Below, in pieces: positions 56,572 through 64,000 of a stretch of 64,000 nucleotides of DNA. Source of the DNA: an uncultured Bacteroidales bacterium (GTDB lineage Bacteria; Bacteroidota; Bacteroidia; Bacteroidales; F082). The DNA lies in the NCBI GenBank assembly GCA_937926515.1, contig CALAZZ010000227.1, forward strand, positions 1-64,000, given 5' to 3'. The notes beneath the pieces were generated by a model, which saw only the letters and a program-made list of their open reading frames with translations, was not told the DNA's origin and did not search any database. The position numbers and the translations under genes were made by a program. The first letter of the stretch is position 1. Each line of letters begins with the position of its first letter.

Positions 56572-58300
56572 ATCCTATCAGCCTCAAACCCCTTTCAATT
56601 AACTTGGATAATTCAGCTTGTTGTTTGCTCAGATCATTAAGGTATGCTGTAATTTCTTTATAAAGAGATGTGTTTGTTTTACCAGTTGCGGATACTTCAG
56701 CTATTTCCAGTGGCAATAACCACTGGCCGGGAAAATCCTTTTTCAAAGTTGACCATATTGATGGCAGTCTGTCATATCCACTTTTTGATTCCCTGATCTT
56801 TCTGACCTCAGCATACAATTTATGCAGCCTGCGTTGCTCCTCAGAATAGTTGATCTTGTGAGTCTTCTCAGCAGGAACCGGAAACTTGAGGCCAAAGGCA
56901 TTGGCATCGGCAGGTCCACTATATGTAGAAACAATTGACTCCCCAACGGCCATATCATATATGCCCCAACCAGGTTCAAACAACACTTGATCCTGATATC
57001 TGACTGTGCATTCAGCAAAGCTCAACAATAAAAGATTTCCTTCTTTCCATAAGGCAGACCTATAAACTCCCTCAAGGGTGAGCCCCGACTCAAAAGTAAG
57101 TTGTGCCATTTTTCCTTCGATCATTCCAAGTGATTTCAAATCATCCTGATCTAAAAAACGTGGCGGCTTGCTTGTACCTCTGATTCTACCTACCGGCGAT
57201 CCAAATCCATCCTTATGATAATCTTTACCATGTCCCAGAATCAGTTTATCAGCATAATTAAGTGTTACAGGTCCGGATGCTTTAAGATATACAACCTGAT
57301 TCTGATGAAGCAAATAATCAGTGAATGTACCGGACACTTGCGTGCCTGAGCTAAAAACACAGGTTGCAGTATTTTTTGATTCGATGGCCTTAAGTACACC
57401 CTCGATGCCACCTATTCGTAGAGCCATATGGTTTGCAAATTCATCAAGCACTTTTGTTAATTGACCAAAATCAGGTGTTACAAATAGCTGGGGTTGTTCA
57501 GTTGTAATATCAAAATTATAGTGAGCTGCATCCAGATTATATGGCAACTTTATCACTTTATCACTCAACGCATTGGCACTTTCTCCAATGGACGACAACA
57601 AGCCTGCTCCATAGATCTGGGGATTGTCAAGTTCTCCGACAAGACCATATTCAACAGTCCACCAATGCAGGTTCCTAATAAGGGCCATTTCAGAAGGTAT
57701 GCCAAGACTGGATTCTTTGCTGGCCAGCTCCTGCTCTGCGTTTTCGATATCAGCGGCTGGTGTATTGGGATCAGCTTTCAAAATTGACAAATGTCTTATG
57801 GCCTCATAAAGCTCATAATCAGCGGCTGATGAAAATGCCCTACATCCAATTTCACCAAAATAACGCAGGTATTCTGCATATTCAGGATCGGCAATGATGG
57901 GTGCATGACCGGCCGCTTCATGAATGATATCGGGTGCCGGTGTATAACTGATCTGGTTAATAGGCCTTATATCTGCAGCGATGACTAGCACATTATAAGC
58001 TTGAAACTCCATAAATGCAGCCGGAGGGATAAAACCATCAACTGTAACAGCTGCCCACCCTATCTTTTCCAGTATCCTGTTCATCTCAGTTGTATCAGGT
58101 ATTTTATCAATACTGATGCCTGTTTTGGTTAGCCCTTCCATATAGCTGTGGTGTGCTTTATCCTTTAAAAATGCAAGATTTTGCCGCATCACAAATCGCC
58201 AGACAGCATGGTCCTGCCAGGTGTACTCATCATATGGCTGTTCCACAATTAGCTCCAATAGATGCTTAGGTAAACGTTCCAATACCTTATTTATCCGCAT
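56570..58300 (-). CDS. Pterin-dependent aromatic amino acid hydroxylase (phenylalanine 4-monooxygenase type)
   Basis: The protein has 576 residues, the long form common in Bacteroidota. The N-terminal catalytic half shows the iron-binding HEAAGH motif in APDIIHEAAGHAPI and the third ligand Glu in HWWTVEYGLVG; FIPPAAFMEFQA matches the substrate and pterin region. The extra ~240-residue C-terminal part is not recognised. The enzyme would convert phenylalanine to tyrosine with tetrahydropterin and oxygen, feeding the homogentisate cluster at 33-38 kb. It is transcribed towards, and shares a terminator region with, the protease island. Confidence 0.9.
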   Translation of the reverse strand: MRINKVLERLPKHLLELIVEQPYDEYTWQDHAVWRFVMRQNLAFLKDKAHHSYMEGLTKTGISIDKIPDTTEMNRILEKIGWAAVTVDGFIPPAAFMEFQAYNVLVIAADIRPINQISYTPAPDIIHEAAGHAPIIADPEYAEYLRYFGEIGCRAFSSAADYELYEAIRHLSILKADPNTPAADIENAEQELASKESSLGIPSEMALIRNLHWWTVEYGLVGELDNPQIYGAGLLSSIGESANALSDKVIKLPYNLDAAHYNFDITTEQPQLFVTPDFGQLTKVLDEFANHMALRIGGIEGVLKAIESKNTATCVFSSGTQVSGTFTDYLLHQNQVVYLKASGPVTLNYADKLILGHGKDYHKDGFGSPVGRIRGTSKPPRFLDQDDLKSLGMIEGKMAQLTFESGLTLEGVYRSALWKEGNLLLLSFAECTVRYQDQVLFEPGWGIYDMAVGESIVSTYSGPADANAFGLKFPVPAEKTHKINYSEEQRRLHKLYAEVRKIRESKSGYDRLPSIWSTLKKDFPGQWLLPLEIAEVSATGKTNTSLYKEITAYLNDLSKQQAELSKLIERGLRLIG

Positions 58301-58331
58301 AATACATTATTTAGAATGGTTTTGAATAAGC

Positions 58332-58362
58332 CAAAAATAAACAAATCAATTGAACATTCAAC
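58332..58362 (-). promoter_or_regulatory. Putative promoter of the hydroxylase gene
   Basis: On the minus strand TATTTTTG (58339 to 58332) fits the -7 consensus exactly. GTTG stands 19 bases upstream, one base off the TTTG -33 element. The leader to the ATG at 58300 would be about 25 bases. Confidence 0.48.
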
Positions 58363-58489
58363 CTTCTACAGCTCTATTTCATTTATTTAACAATCGTGTT
58401 CAGCTGCTATTAATCAGCTTGAGATATTTTTTGAATTTCAAAAAGAATAAGGAAAAAAGAATGAATGTGAAAATTGCACCATTCCCCGA

Positions 58490-59137
58490 TCAATCATTAC
58501 CAAGCTCCTTGAGCAAAGGCACAAAGCGAAACGTACCATGTTGTTCAGTGACCATTTCACCAGTATCATTCTTAATCATTCGGAGCATATGCTGAATGTC
58601 GTCCTGCCCCAGGGGCACCACCATCACACCTCCGGGTTTAAGCTGGTCAGTAAGGCTTTGCGGAATATCCGGGGATGCAGCTGTAATTAAGATACGATCA
58701 AAAGGCGCATAAGCAGGAAGGCCTTTGGTTCCATCTCCAAGAAATACATTAATATTGTATGAAAGTCCTTGCAAAAATTCCCTGGTACGGATGAAAAGTT
58801 TTCGCTGGCGTTCAATTGAAAACACCTTGGCCCCCATTTCTGCAAGTACACATGCCTGGTATCCTGATCCAGTTCCTATCTCAAGTACTTTCATACCTTT
58901 TTTAACCTTAAGTAATTCGGTTTGAAAGGCAACGGTATATGGTTGGGAAATGGTTTGCCCTGATCCAATCGGAAAAGGTTTATCCTGATATGCATATTCA
59001 AGGAAAGAAGAGTCGAGGAACAAATGGCGTGGAATTTTTTCGATGGCATCCAGCACAGCTTTGTCTTTTATTCCTTTTTGTTTTATTCCTTCAACAAGTT
59101 TTTTCCTTAATCCTTTGTGTCTGTAGTTGTCTTCCAT
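58490..59137 (-). CDS. pcm: Protein-L-isoaspartate O-methyltransferase
   Basis: The protein has 215 residues, the usual length. SAM-binding motif I is EIGTGSGYQACVLAEMG. The N-terminal PCMT region has VLDAIEKIPRHLFLD and GQTISQPYTVAF, and later motifs DRILITAASPDIP and LKPGGVMVVPLG are present. It methylates damaged isoaspartyl residues to start their repair. It lies 189 bases upstream of the hydroxylase gene on the same strand and is divergent from the oxidoreductase gene. Confidence 0.95.
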   Translation of the reverse strand: MEDNYRHKGLRKKLVEGIKQKGIKDKAVLDAIEKIPRHLFLDSSFLEYAYQDKPFPIGSGQTISQPYTVAFQTELLKVKKGMKVLEIGTGSGYQACVLAEMGAKVFSIERQRKLFIRTREFLQGLSYNINVFLGDGTKGLPAYAPFDRILITAASPDIPQSLTDQLKPGGVMVVPLGQDDIQHMLRMIKNDTGEMVTEQHGTFRFVPLLKELGND

Positions 59138-59231
59138 TCGTTACCAGTTACACTTTGATCCCGCTTTATTCATCATTTCAAAATTAATGCCCGGCATGCG
59201 AAATTAGCAAATTCAGCAGCACAAAATTGGC

Positions 59232-59239
59232 TACATTTG
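59232..59239 (+). promoter_or_regulatory. Putative -7 element of the oxidoreductase gene
   Basis: TACATTTG matches TAnnTTTG exactly. It lies downstream of the in-frame TTG at 59227 and 15 bases before the ATG at 59254, which argues for the ATG as the real start. No good -33 element was found. Confidence 0.42.
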
Positions 59240-59253
59240 CACAAAAAATCACT

Positions 59254-60240
59254 ATGCTCAAAATTGGTGTTCTTGGCGCCGGCCACCTGGGAAAGATTCA
59301 TCTGAAATGCATCAAACAAATACCCGAATATGTAATTGCTGGTTTTTACGATATTGATCCGGAAACTGTTAGACATGTAGCCGATGAGTTTGGCATTCAT
59401 GCATTTGACAGTATTGATTCCTTGATTGAGGAGGTAGATGTTGTGGATATTGTAACACCCACAGTATCGCACTTTTCGTGTGCTTCCCAAGCATTACGCA
59501 AATTTAAACATGTTTTCATCGAAAAGCCGGTTGTAGCGACGCCCGCTGAGGCACACACCTTAATGGAATTGGCAAAGGAAGCCCAGGTGAAAGTTCAGGT
59601 AGGTCATGTTGAGCGTTTTAATCCGGCATTTGTAGCAGCAAAACCGCATATCAGCAACCCTATGTTTATTGAAACGCACAGGCTTGCCATGTTTAACCCC
59701 CGCGGCACTGACGTACCTGTGATTTTGGATCTGATGGTGCATGATATTGATATTGTACTTAGCCTGGTTCGATCGTCAATACGAAACATAAGTGCCAGTG
59801 GAGTGGCGGTTGTAAGTGATACAGCTGACATTACGAATGCCCGTATTGCTTTTACAAATGGCTGTGTTGCAAACCTCACAGCCAGTCGCATTTCGATGAA
59901 AAATATGCGCAAGTCAAGATTCTTTCAGCGAAATGCCTACATCAGTGTCGACTTTCTTGAAAAAAAATCTGAGGTTGTAAGCATGAAAAGTATTGACAAG
60001 GAACCAGATGATCCCATGGCCATGGTTCTTGATCTGGGTGACGGCAAGGGGATGAAACAAATACTTTTCGAGCATCCTGAAATTATTCCATCAAACGCTA
60101 TCCAGTCTGAGTTGGAAAGTTTTTACCACGCCATTGTCAATAACCAAACACCACCAATTACCATCGAAGATGGATACCAGGTGCTTGATGTGGCATACCA
60201 AATTTTGGACAAAGTGAATTCCGCTACTTCCCGTATCTAA
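59254..60240 (+). CDS. Gfo/Idh/MocA-family oxidoreductase
   Basis: The protein has 328 residues from the ATG at 59254. The Rossmann fold starts with KIGVLGAGHLGKIH, and the family signature FIEKPVVATPAEAHTLM follows around 90. The C-terminal domain has DLMVHDIDIVLSLV. Such enzymes use NAD(P) to oxidise or reduce sugars, often nucleotide-sugar or cell-surface sugar precursors; the substrate cannot be told. It begins a plus-strand group with a lipoprotein gene (30 bases later) and a polyprenyl-phosphate sugar transferase, which points to surface glycan synthesis (inference). Confidence 0.88.
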   Translation: MLKIGVLGAGHLGKIHLKCIKQIPEYVIAGFYDIDPETVRHVADEFGIHAFDSIDSLIEEVDVVDIVTPTVSHFSCASQALRKFKHVFIEKPVVATPAEAHTLMELAKEAQVKVQVGHVERFNPAFVAAKPHISNPMFIETHRLAMFNPRGTDVPVILDLMVHDIDIVLSLVRSSIRNISASGVAVVSDTADITNARIAFTNGCVANLTASRISMKNMRKSRFFQRNAYISVDFLEKKSEVVSMKSIDKEPDDPMAMVLDLGDGKGMKQILFEHPEIIPSNAIQSELESFYHAIVNNQTPPITIEDGYQVLDVAYQILDKVNSATSRI

Positions 60241-60270
60241 TATTTACTAACAATAGGCAATAAGCACCAG

Positions 60271-61209
60271 ATGAGATTCGTTTTGCTTAAAACCCTAAGA
60301 ACCCAATACCGATTTATGTTGCTGCAAAGCGTCTTTACGCCTGGTGCCCTTTATTTGTTCTCGGCTTTAATGTTACTATCTTCTTGCCGAAAATTCGAAG
60401 GTGAACAAACCATACCGGCATATCTACGGATTGACACCATCACAAAACATACTGACTACTTCACTTATGGCAGCAGCACCCATAATATCACCGATGCCTG
60501 GGTGTATGTCAACGATCAGTTAATTGGTGCCTTTGAGTTACCTGCTGCATTTCCTGTGCTTGCAACCGGTATGAACAAGGTTGAGATAAGACCGGGAATT
60601 AAGCTTAATGGGATATCTGCAACCAGGGTTAACTATCCATTCTACAAACCATATATTGTATCGGATTTTGGTTTTGTTGAAGATAGTGTTAGCTTGCTAA
60701 GCCCAACTACCGACTATATTGAAACAACCAAAATTCCTTGGTTGGAGGATTTCGAAAACGTGAGCATTACGCTTGAAAAAACAAACCAAAGTGACACTTC
60801 CATTGTCAAAACACAACCCATCAATAATCCAGATGCATTACTTTCGGAGTTTTCTGCACATTCCGGTTTTATTCATCTAACTGGTAATAACAGCACATTC
60901 GAGGTCGCCACAGGTGAGAGTTTTGCCTTGCCCGGACAGGGAAATCCTGTTTTTCTAGAAATTGACTATAAATGTGATAAACCATTTCGAGTGGGACTTT
61001 TCGTTGACGAGAATGCCACTATTACCTCATATCCCTTGCTTATAGTAAATAAAAGCGCAATTTGGAATAAGATATATATAAATCTGGCTCCAACTATTTC
61101 TCAATTTGGAAATGCTGCCCGTTATAAAATCTTCTTCTCCGGTTCGCTGGACGACACAGATGAAGAAGCAAAATTCTTTTTTGACAACATTAAACTGGTT
61201 CACCGATAG
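60271..61209 (+). CDS. Putative lipoprotein, unknown function
   Basis: The protein has 312 residues. A long N-terminal region (basic to residue 14, hydrophobic about 16-36) ends in the lipobox MLLSSC with Cys39 followed by RKFEGEQ; an internal Met16 is a possible alternative start but would remove the positive charge. The mature part is beta-rich with two lobes: an early region (DAWVYVNDQLIGAFELP) and a jelly-roll-like region (EDFENVSITLE, EIDYKCDKPFRVG, FFFDNIKLVHR). It ends 12 bases before the sugar transferase gene, so it is likely part of that unit. No precise family is recognised. Confidence 0.75.
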   Translation: MRFVLLKTLRTQYRFMLLQSVFTPGALYLFSALMLLSSCRKFEGEQTIPAYLRIDTITKHTDYFTYGSSTHNITDAWVYVNDQLIGAFELPAAFPVLATGMNKVEIRPGIKLNGISATRVNYPFYKPYIVSDFGFVEDSVSLLSPTTDYIETTKIPWLEDFENVSITLEKTNQSDTSIVKTQPINNPDALLSEFSAHSGFIHLTGNNSTFEVATGESFALPGQGNPVFLEIDYKCDKPFRVGLFVDENATITSYPLLIVNKSAIWNKIYINLAPTISQFGNAARYKIFFSGSLDDTDEEAKFFFDNIKLVHR

Positions 61210-61221
61210 TAAAATATTTGC

Positions 61222-62637
61222 ATGAATACACGTTTACAAGTAGCTAAATATGTGATTCTTGATTGGCTGGCTGCCTTCACAGCCTGGGCTTTGTTTTATG
61301 TTTTTCGTAAGCAGTCAGAGGATCCATATTTCCATGAATACTTCGAAATTATTTTCGATGATCCAAACTTCTGGCTTGGAATATGTTTTATTCCTTTGGG
61401 CTGGTTGCTTCTTTATGCCATGGTTGGCACCTATCGAAAAATATACCGTAAAGCCCGCCTGAAAGAACTTGGACAAACATTTATCCTCACTCTAATCGGG
61501 GTTACCATCATCTTTTTTGTAGCCATCCTTGATGATGTAATCATCACATACAAAAGCTATTACCAGTCATTCCTTGTGCTTTTCTCACTGCATTTTTTGC
61601 TCACATATGCCGGCAGGCTTGCACTTACCTCGGTCACGGTTCGTAAAATTCATAATAAACAAATAGGGTTCAACACGGTCATTGTGGGAAGCAACGGAAA
61701 TGCAATGGCAATTTACAATGAAATTGAGAACCAGGAGAAGTCCGCAGGGAATATTTTTGTTGGTTTTGTAAGTGTATATGACAAAGACAACTATAAGATC
61801 GGTAAGATACTTCCTCACCTCGGTAATTTTGAAAACCTGAAAACAATTGTCGAAGAAAATAGAATTGAGGAAGTGATCATAGCTATCGAAAGGTCAGAGA
61901 CTGATACCATAGATAGGATCATCGCTAAACTGGAGGACACCGCTGTGGTCATCAAGATCATACCCATCATGCAGGACATCTTGTTTGGCTCAGTAAAATT
62001 ATCAGGTATCTGGCATGCACCTCTTATTCAGATTTCACCTGACCTGATGCCACCGTGGCAACAATCCATTAAAAGGACCATTGATGTTGTGGTATCCATC
62101 ATCGCGATGATCATGCTCATACCGCTTTATATTTTCACAGCTGTAGGTGTCATGCTTTCATCCAAAGGGCCTATTTTATACTCCCAGGAGCGTGTCGGAA
62201 TCCGTGGCAGACCTTTCAAAATGCATAAATTCAGAAGCATGTATGCTGATGCAGAGAAAACCGGTCCACAGTTATCAAGTGAGGATGATCCTCGGATCAC
62301 ACCGTTTGGAAAATTCATACGTAAAGTACGCTTAGACGAAATACCCCAGTTCTACACTGTTCTGAAAGGCGATATGTCGTTGGTGGGACCACGGCCAGAG
62401 CGACAATATTATATTGACCAGATTGTGAAACGAGCTCCTCACTACAGGCTTCTTCTCAAGGTAAAGCCCGGTATAACGTCCTGGGGGCAAGTAAAATTCG
62501 GGTATGCTTCCAATGTGGATGAAATGATCGAACGGTTGAAATATGATATACTCTATATTGAAAACATGTCCATTGCAATGGACCTGAAAATTTTGATCAA
62601 TACAATACTTATTGTGTTGCAAGGCAGGGGAAAATAA
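61222..62637 (+). CDS. Polyprenyl-phosphate sugar-1-phosphate transferase (WbaP/WcaJ type)
   Basis: The protein has 471 residues. The N-terminal half holds membrane segments (about 10-25, 46-65, 85-105, 112-130) and a CoA-binding-like Rossmann domain (VIVGSNGNAMAIYNEI, about 150-250). The catalytic bacterial sugar transferase domain follows with KRTIDVVVSIIAM, the ERVG motif region, FKMHKFRSMYADAE, the catalytic Asp-Glu of VRLDEIPQF and SLVGPRPERQYY. It transfers a sugar phosphate to undecaprenyl phosphate as the first step of exopolysaccharide or O-antigen-type glycan synthesis. It ends only 9 bases from the convergent DUF4294 gene. Confidence 0.94.
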   Translation: MNTRLQVAKYVILDWLAAFTAWALFYVFRKQSEDPYFHEYFEIIFDDPNFWLGICFIPLGWLLLYAMVGTYRKIYRKARLKELGQTFILTLIGVTIIFFVAILDDVIITYKSYYQSFLVLFSLHFLLTYAGRLALTSVTVRKIHNKQIGFNTVIVGSNGNAMAIYNEIENQEKSAGNIFVGFVSVYDKDNYKIGKILPHLGNFENLKTIVEENRIEEVIIAIERSETDTIDRIIAKLEDTAVVIKIIPIMQDILFGSVKLSGIWHAPLIQISPDLMPPWQQSIKRTIDVVVSIIAMIMLIPLYIFTAVGVMLSSKGPILYSQERVGIRGRPFKMHKFRSMYADAEKTGPQLSSEDDPRITPFGKFIRKVRLDEIPQFYTVLKGDMSLVGPRPERQYYIDQIVKRAPHYRLLLKVKPGITSWGQVKFGYASNVDEMIERLKYDILYIENMSIAMDLKILINTILIVLQGRGK

Positions 62638-62646
62638 TATTACTTA

Positions 62647-63246
62647 TCAGATTTGACCTCTTTCGATGAGCTGAACAATTTGTTCAATCAGCTGATCTTC
62701 TCCTTCAGGATCGTACCTGTCTTTTAGATTAAAGCCCCAGATCCGGGCAAACGCCTGATAAAAGAATGCCCTGAATGATCCACGTAACTCTTTAACAAGC
62801 TCATAAGATGTTTCGCCTGTTTCACGATCAATTAGTTTCAATAATATTTTACCTTGTGTAAATGTAAGGTTCTTCAGGTCAGGGCCAAACTGATCATTTA
62901 TTTCCTGCTCCGCTTGTTTCATAATCTGTCGTCGTTCGCGATCGGTTTCAGCAGCTAAAAGTATATCTTCATATTCACGAAGTTTGATGCCTGCAAGTTT
63001 TGCATATGGGTATACTTTCTTAACATGGCTGATGGTTCTGGTCATACGTCTTTGTTCGCGGCGGCTCTCAGGCCACACCAAAGCAAATACTGAAACCTCT
63101 GGCAAATCAACCATAAGCAATGTGTCCCCATCTTCCACGTAGCCTGCCACTACAATCAAACTATCAGGGATATATGGCTCTTGCCCAAGGACAGGCCAGC
63201 TTGAAATAAAAAGTATGGTTGATAGAATAGTTACCAAGCGTTTCAT
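62647..63246 (-). CDS. DUF4294 domain protein, exported
   Basis: The protein has 199 residues from the ATG at 63246, the start of the signal peptide MKRLVTILSTILFISSWPVL with cleavage near LGQ-EP; the frame opens 7 codons earlier. The body matches the DUF4294 family of Bacteroidota, with RRMTRTISHVKKVYPYAKLA, KYREYED-like KLREYEDILL and LKNLTFTQGKILLKLIDRET. It is helical, charged and of unknown function, expected in the periplasm. clpX lies 47 bases upstream on the same strand. Confidence 0.82.
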   Translation of the reverse strand: MKRLVTILSTILFISSWPVLGQEPYIPDSLIVVAGYVEDGDTLLMVDLPEVSVFALVWPESRREQRRMTRTISHVKKVYPYAKLAGIKLREYEDILLAAETDRERRQIMKQAEQEINDQFGPDLKNLTFTQGKILLKLIDRETGETSYELVKELRGSFRAFFYQAFARIWGFNLKDRYDPEGEDQLIEQIVQLIERGQI

Positions 63247-63293
63247 ATCTGACAGAATTTCCAACAATTATGCCAAACCAGTAGCGATAGAGA

Positions 63294-64000
63294 TCAGGCT
63301 ACTTTTAACCGGGACAGGCCGGTTTTAGTAAACTTCTTATTGGCGTATTCAACAGTGACGACCAGCTCCTTGATACTTTTGCGGGATGGCATATCAAACA
63401 TATCATCCATAAGGATGGCCTCTAAAATCGACCTTAATCCGCGAGCACCCAATTTAAATTCCATTGATTTTTCAACAATAAATTCCAGGACACCCGGCTC
63501 AATGGTCAGTTTTATGCCATCCATTTCAAACAACTTGGTAAATTGCTTGATCAAGGCGTTTTTCGGATCTGTGAGAATCATCTTCATGGCCTCTTTGGAT
63601 AGTGGCTGAAGATAAGACACCACCGGCAACCTGCCAACAATTTCAGGGATAAGGCCAAACTTTTTCAAATCAGCCGGTGCAATGTATTGCAATAGGTTAT
63701 CCTTGTCAACCTCATTCTCTGCATTTTTCCCATAGCCTATCATATTGGTTCGGTACCTGGCCGCTATAATCCGTTCTATTCCATCGAATGCCCCTCCTGC
63801 CACAAACAAAATATTCCTGGTGTCAACCTGGATCATTTTCTGCTCAGGATGTTTGCGTCCGCCTTGTGGTGGGACACTTACAACAGCCCCTTCAAGTAAT
63901 TTCAGTAAAGCCTGCTGAACTCCTTCACCTGACACATCGCGGGTGATACTTGGATTGTCACTTTTGCGGGCAATCTTGTCAATTTCATCAATAAACACTA
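63294..64000 (-). CDS. clpX: ATP-dependent Clp protease ATP-binding subunit ClpX (partial, C-terminal part)
   Basis: The reading frame enters from the window edge at 64000, so the N-terminal zinc domain and Walker A are not visible. The visible 235 residues begin at the Walker B ([12 protein letters not shown]) and continue with [14 protein letters not shown], the pore and sensor region ([17 protein letters not shown]), [13 protein letters not shown] with the arginine finger area, and the C-terminal [15 protein letters not shown]. ClpX unfolds tagged proteins and feeds them to ClpP. It is read towards the DUF4294 gene. Confidence 0.97.
   Translation of the reverse strand, partial: VFIDEIDKIARKSDNPSITRDVSGEGVQQALLKLLEGAVVSVPPQGGRKHPEQKMIQVDTRNILFVAGGAFDGIERIIAARYRTNMIGYGKNAENEVDKDNLLQYIAPADLKKFGLIPEIVGRLPVVSYLQPLSKEAMKMILTDPKNALIKQFTKLFEMDGIKLTIEPGVLEFIVEKSMEFKLGARGLRSILEAILMDDMFDMPSRKSIKELVVTVEYANKKFTKTGLSRLKVA

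Noticed and set aside
59227..59253. TTG start of the oxidoreductase at 59227
   Set aside because: A -7 element lies downstream of it at 59232-59239, and the ATG at 59254 begins directly at the Rossmann strand as in family members.

Overview
The window is chromosomal DNA of a member of the Bacteroidota, most likely Bacteroidales/Marinilabiliales-like. The reasons are the gene order (tRNAs-tuf-tRNA-secE-nusG-rplKAJL-rpoBC followed by a DUF3467 gene), several proteins with type IX secretion (T9SS) type A C-terminal sorting domains, gingipain-type (C25) peptidases, promoters of the TTTG-N19-TAnnTTTG type, and mostly A-rich, Shine-Dalgarno-poor start regions. The species cannot be named from the sequence.

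Layout. 1-3.6 kb: the tail of a plus-strand gene with its terminator, then two minus-strand envelope genes (a T9SS cargo protein and a lipoprotein) and a 0.7-kb gene-free stretch with hairpins and a G10 tract. 3.6-18.8 kb: the information-processing core, with rpsU, a Xer-type recombinase, hpf, four tRNAs (Thr-Tyr-Gly-Thr), tuf, tRNA-Trp, secE, nusG, rplK, rplA, rplJ, rplL, rpoB, rpoC and a DUF3467 gene. An intrinsic attenuator-like hairpin lies between rplL and rpoB. 18.9-31 kb, minus strand: a tricorn-type protease, and a tightly packed trio of tamB-like, T9SS cargo and AddA/RecB-like helicase-nuclease genes. 31-33.2 kb: tsaD, a decayed second copy of the tsaD 3' end, and two small genes of unknown function.

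33.3-38.1 kb: a tyrosine/homogentisate catabolic cluster (hgmA, hppD, fahA, flavin-reductase-like gene). A pterin-dependent aromatic amino acid hydroxylase at 56.6-58.3 kb would feed it from phenylalanine; maleylacetoacetate isomerase is not in the window. 38.3-56.5 kb: an 18-kb island of four giant secreted proteases in tandem on the plus strand, three C25 (gingipain-like) and one S8 (subtilisin-like). All end in T9SS sorting domains and share C-terminal accessory modules. Together with the hydroxylase and tyrosine pathway this suggests a protein- and amino-acid-degrading life style (inference).

58.5-64 kb: pcm, then a Gfo/Idh/MocA oxidoreductase, a lipoprotein and a polyprenyl-phosphate sugar transferase on the plus strand, and a DUF4294 gene plus the C-terminal part of clpX on the minus strand.

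Most notable: the protease island with C-terminal modules more alike than the catalytic domains; the degenerate tsaD tail beside a cluster of AACGATAA-type motifs; a 40-bp interrupted palindrome overlapping the promoter of the Xer gene; and a 117-nt foldable spacer inside the protease island. No CRISPR array, complete insertion sequence, prophage or rRNA gene was seen.
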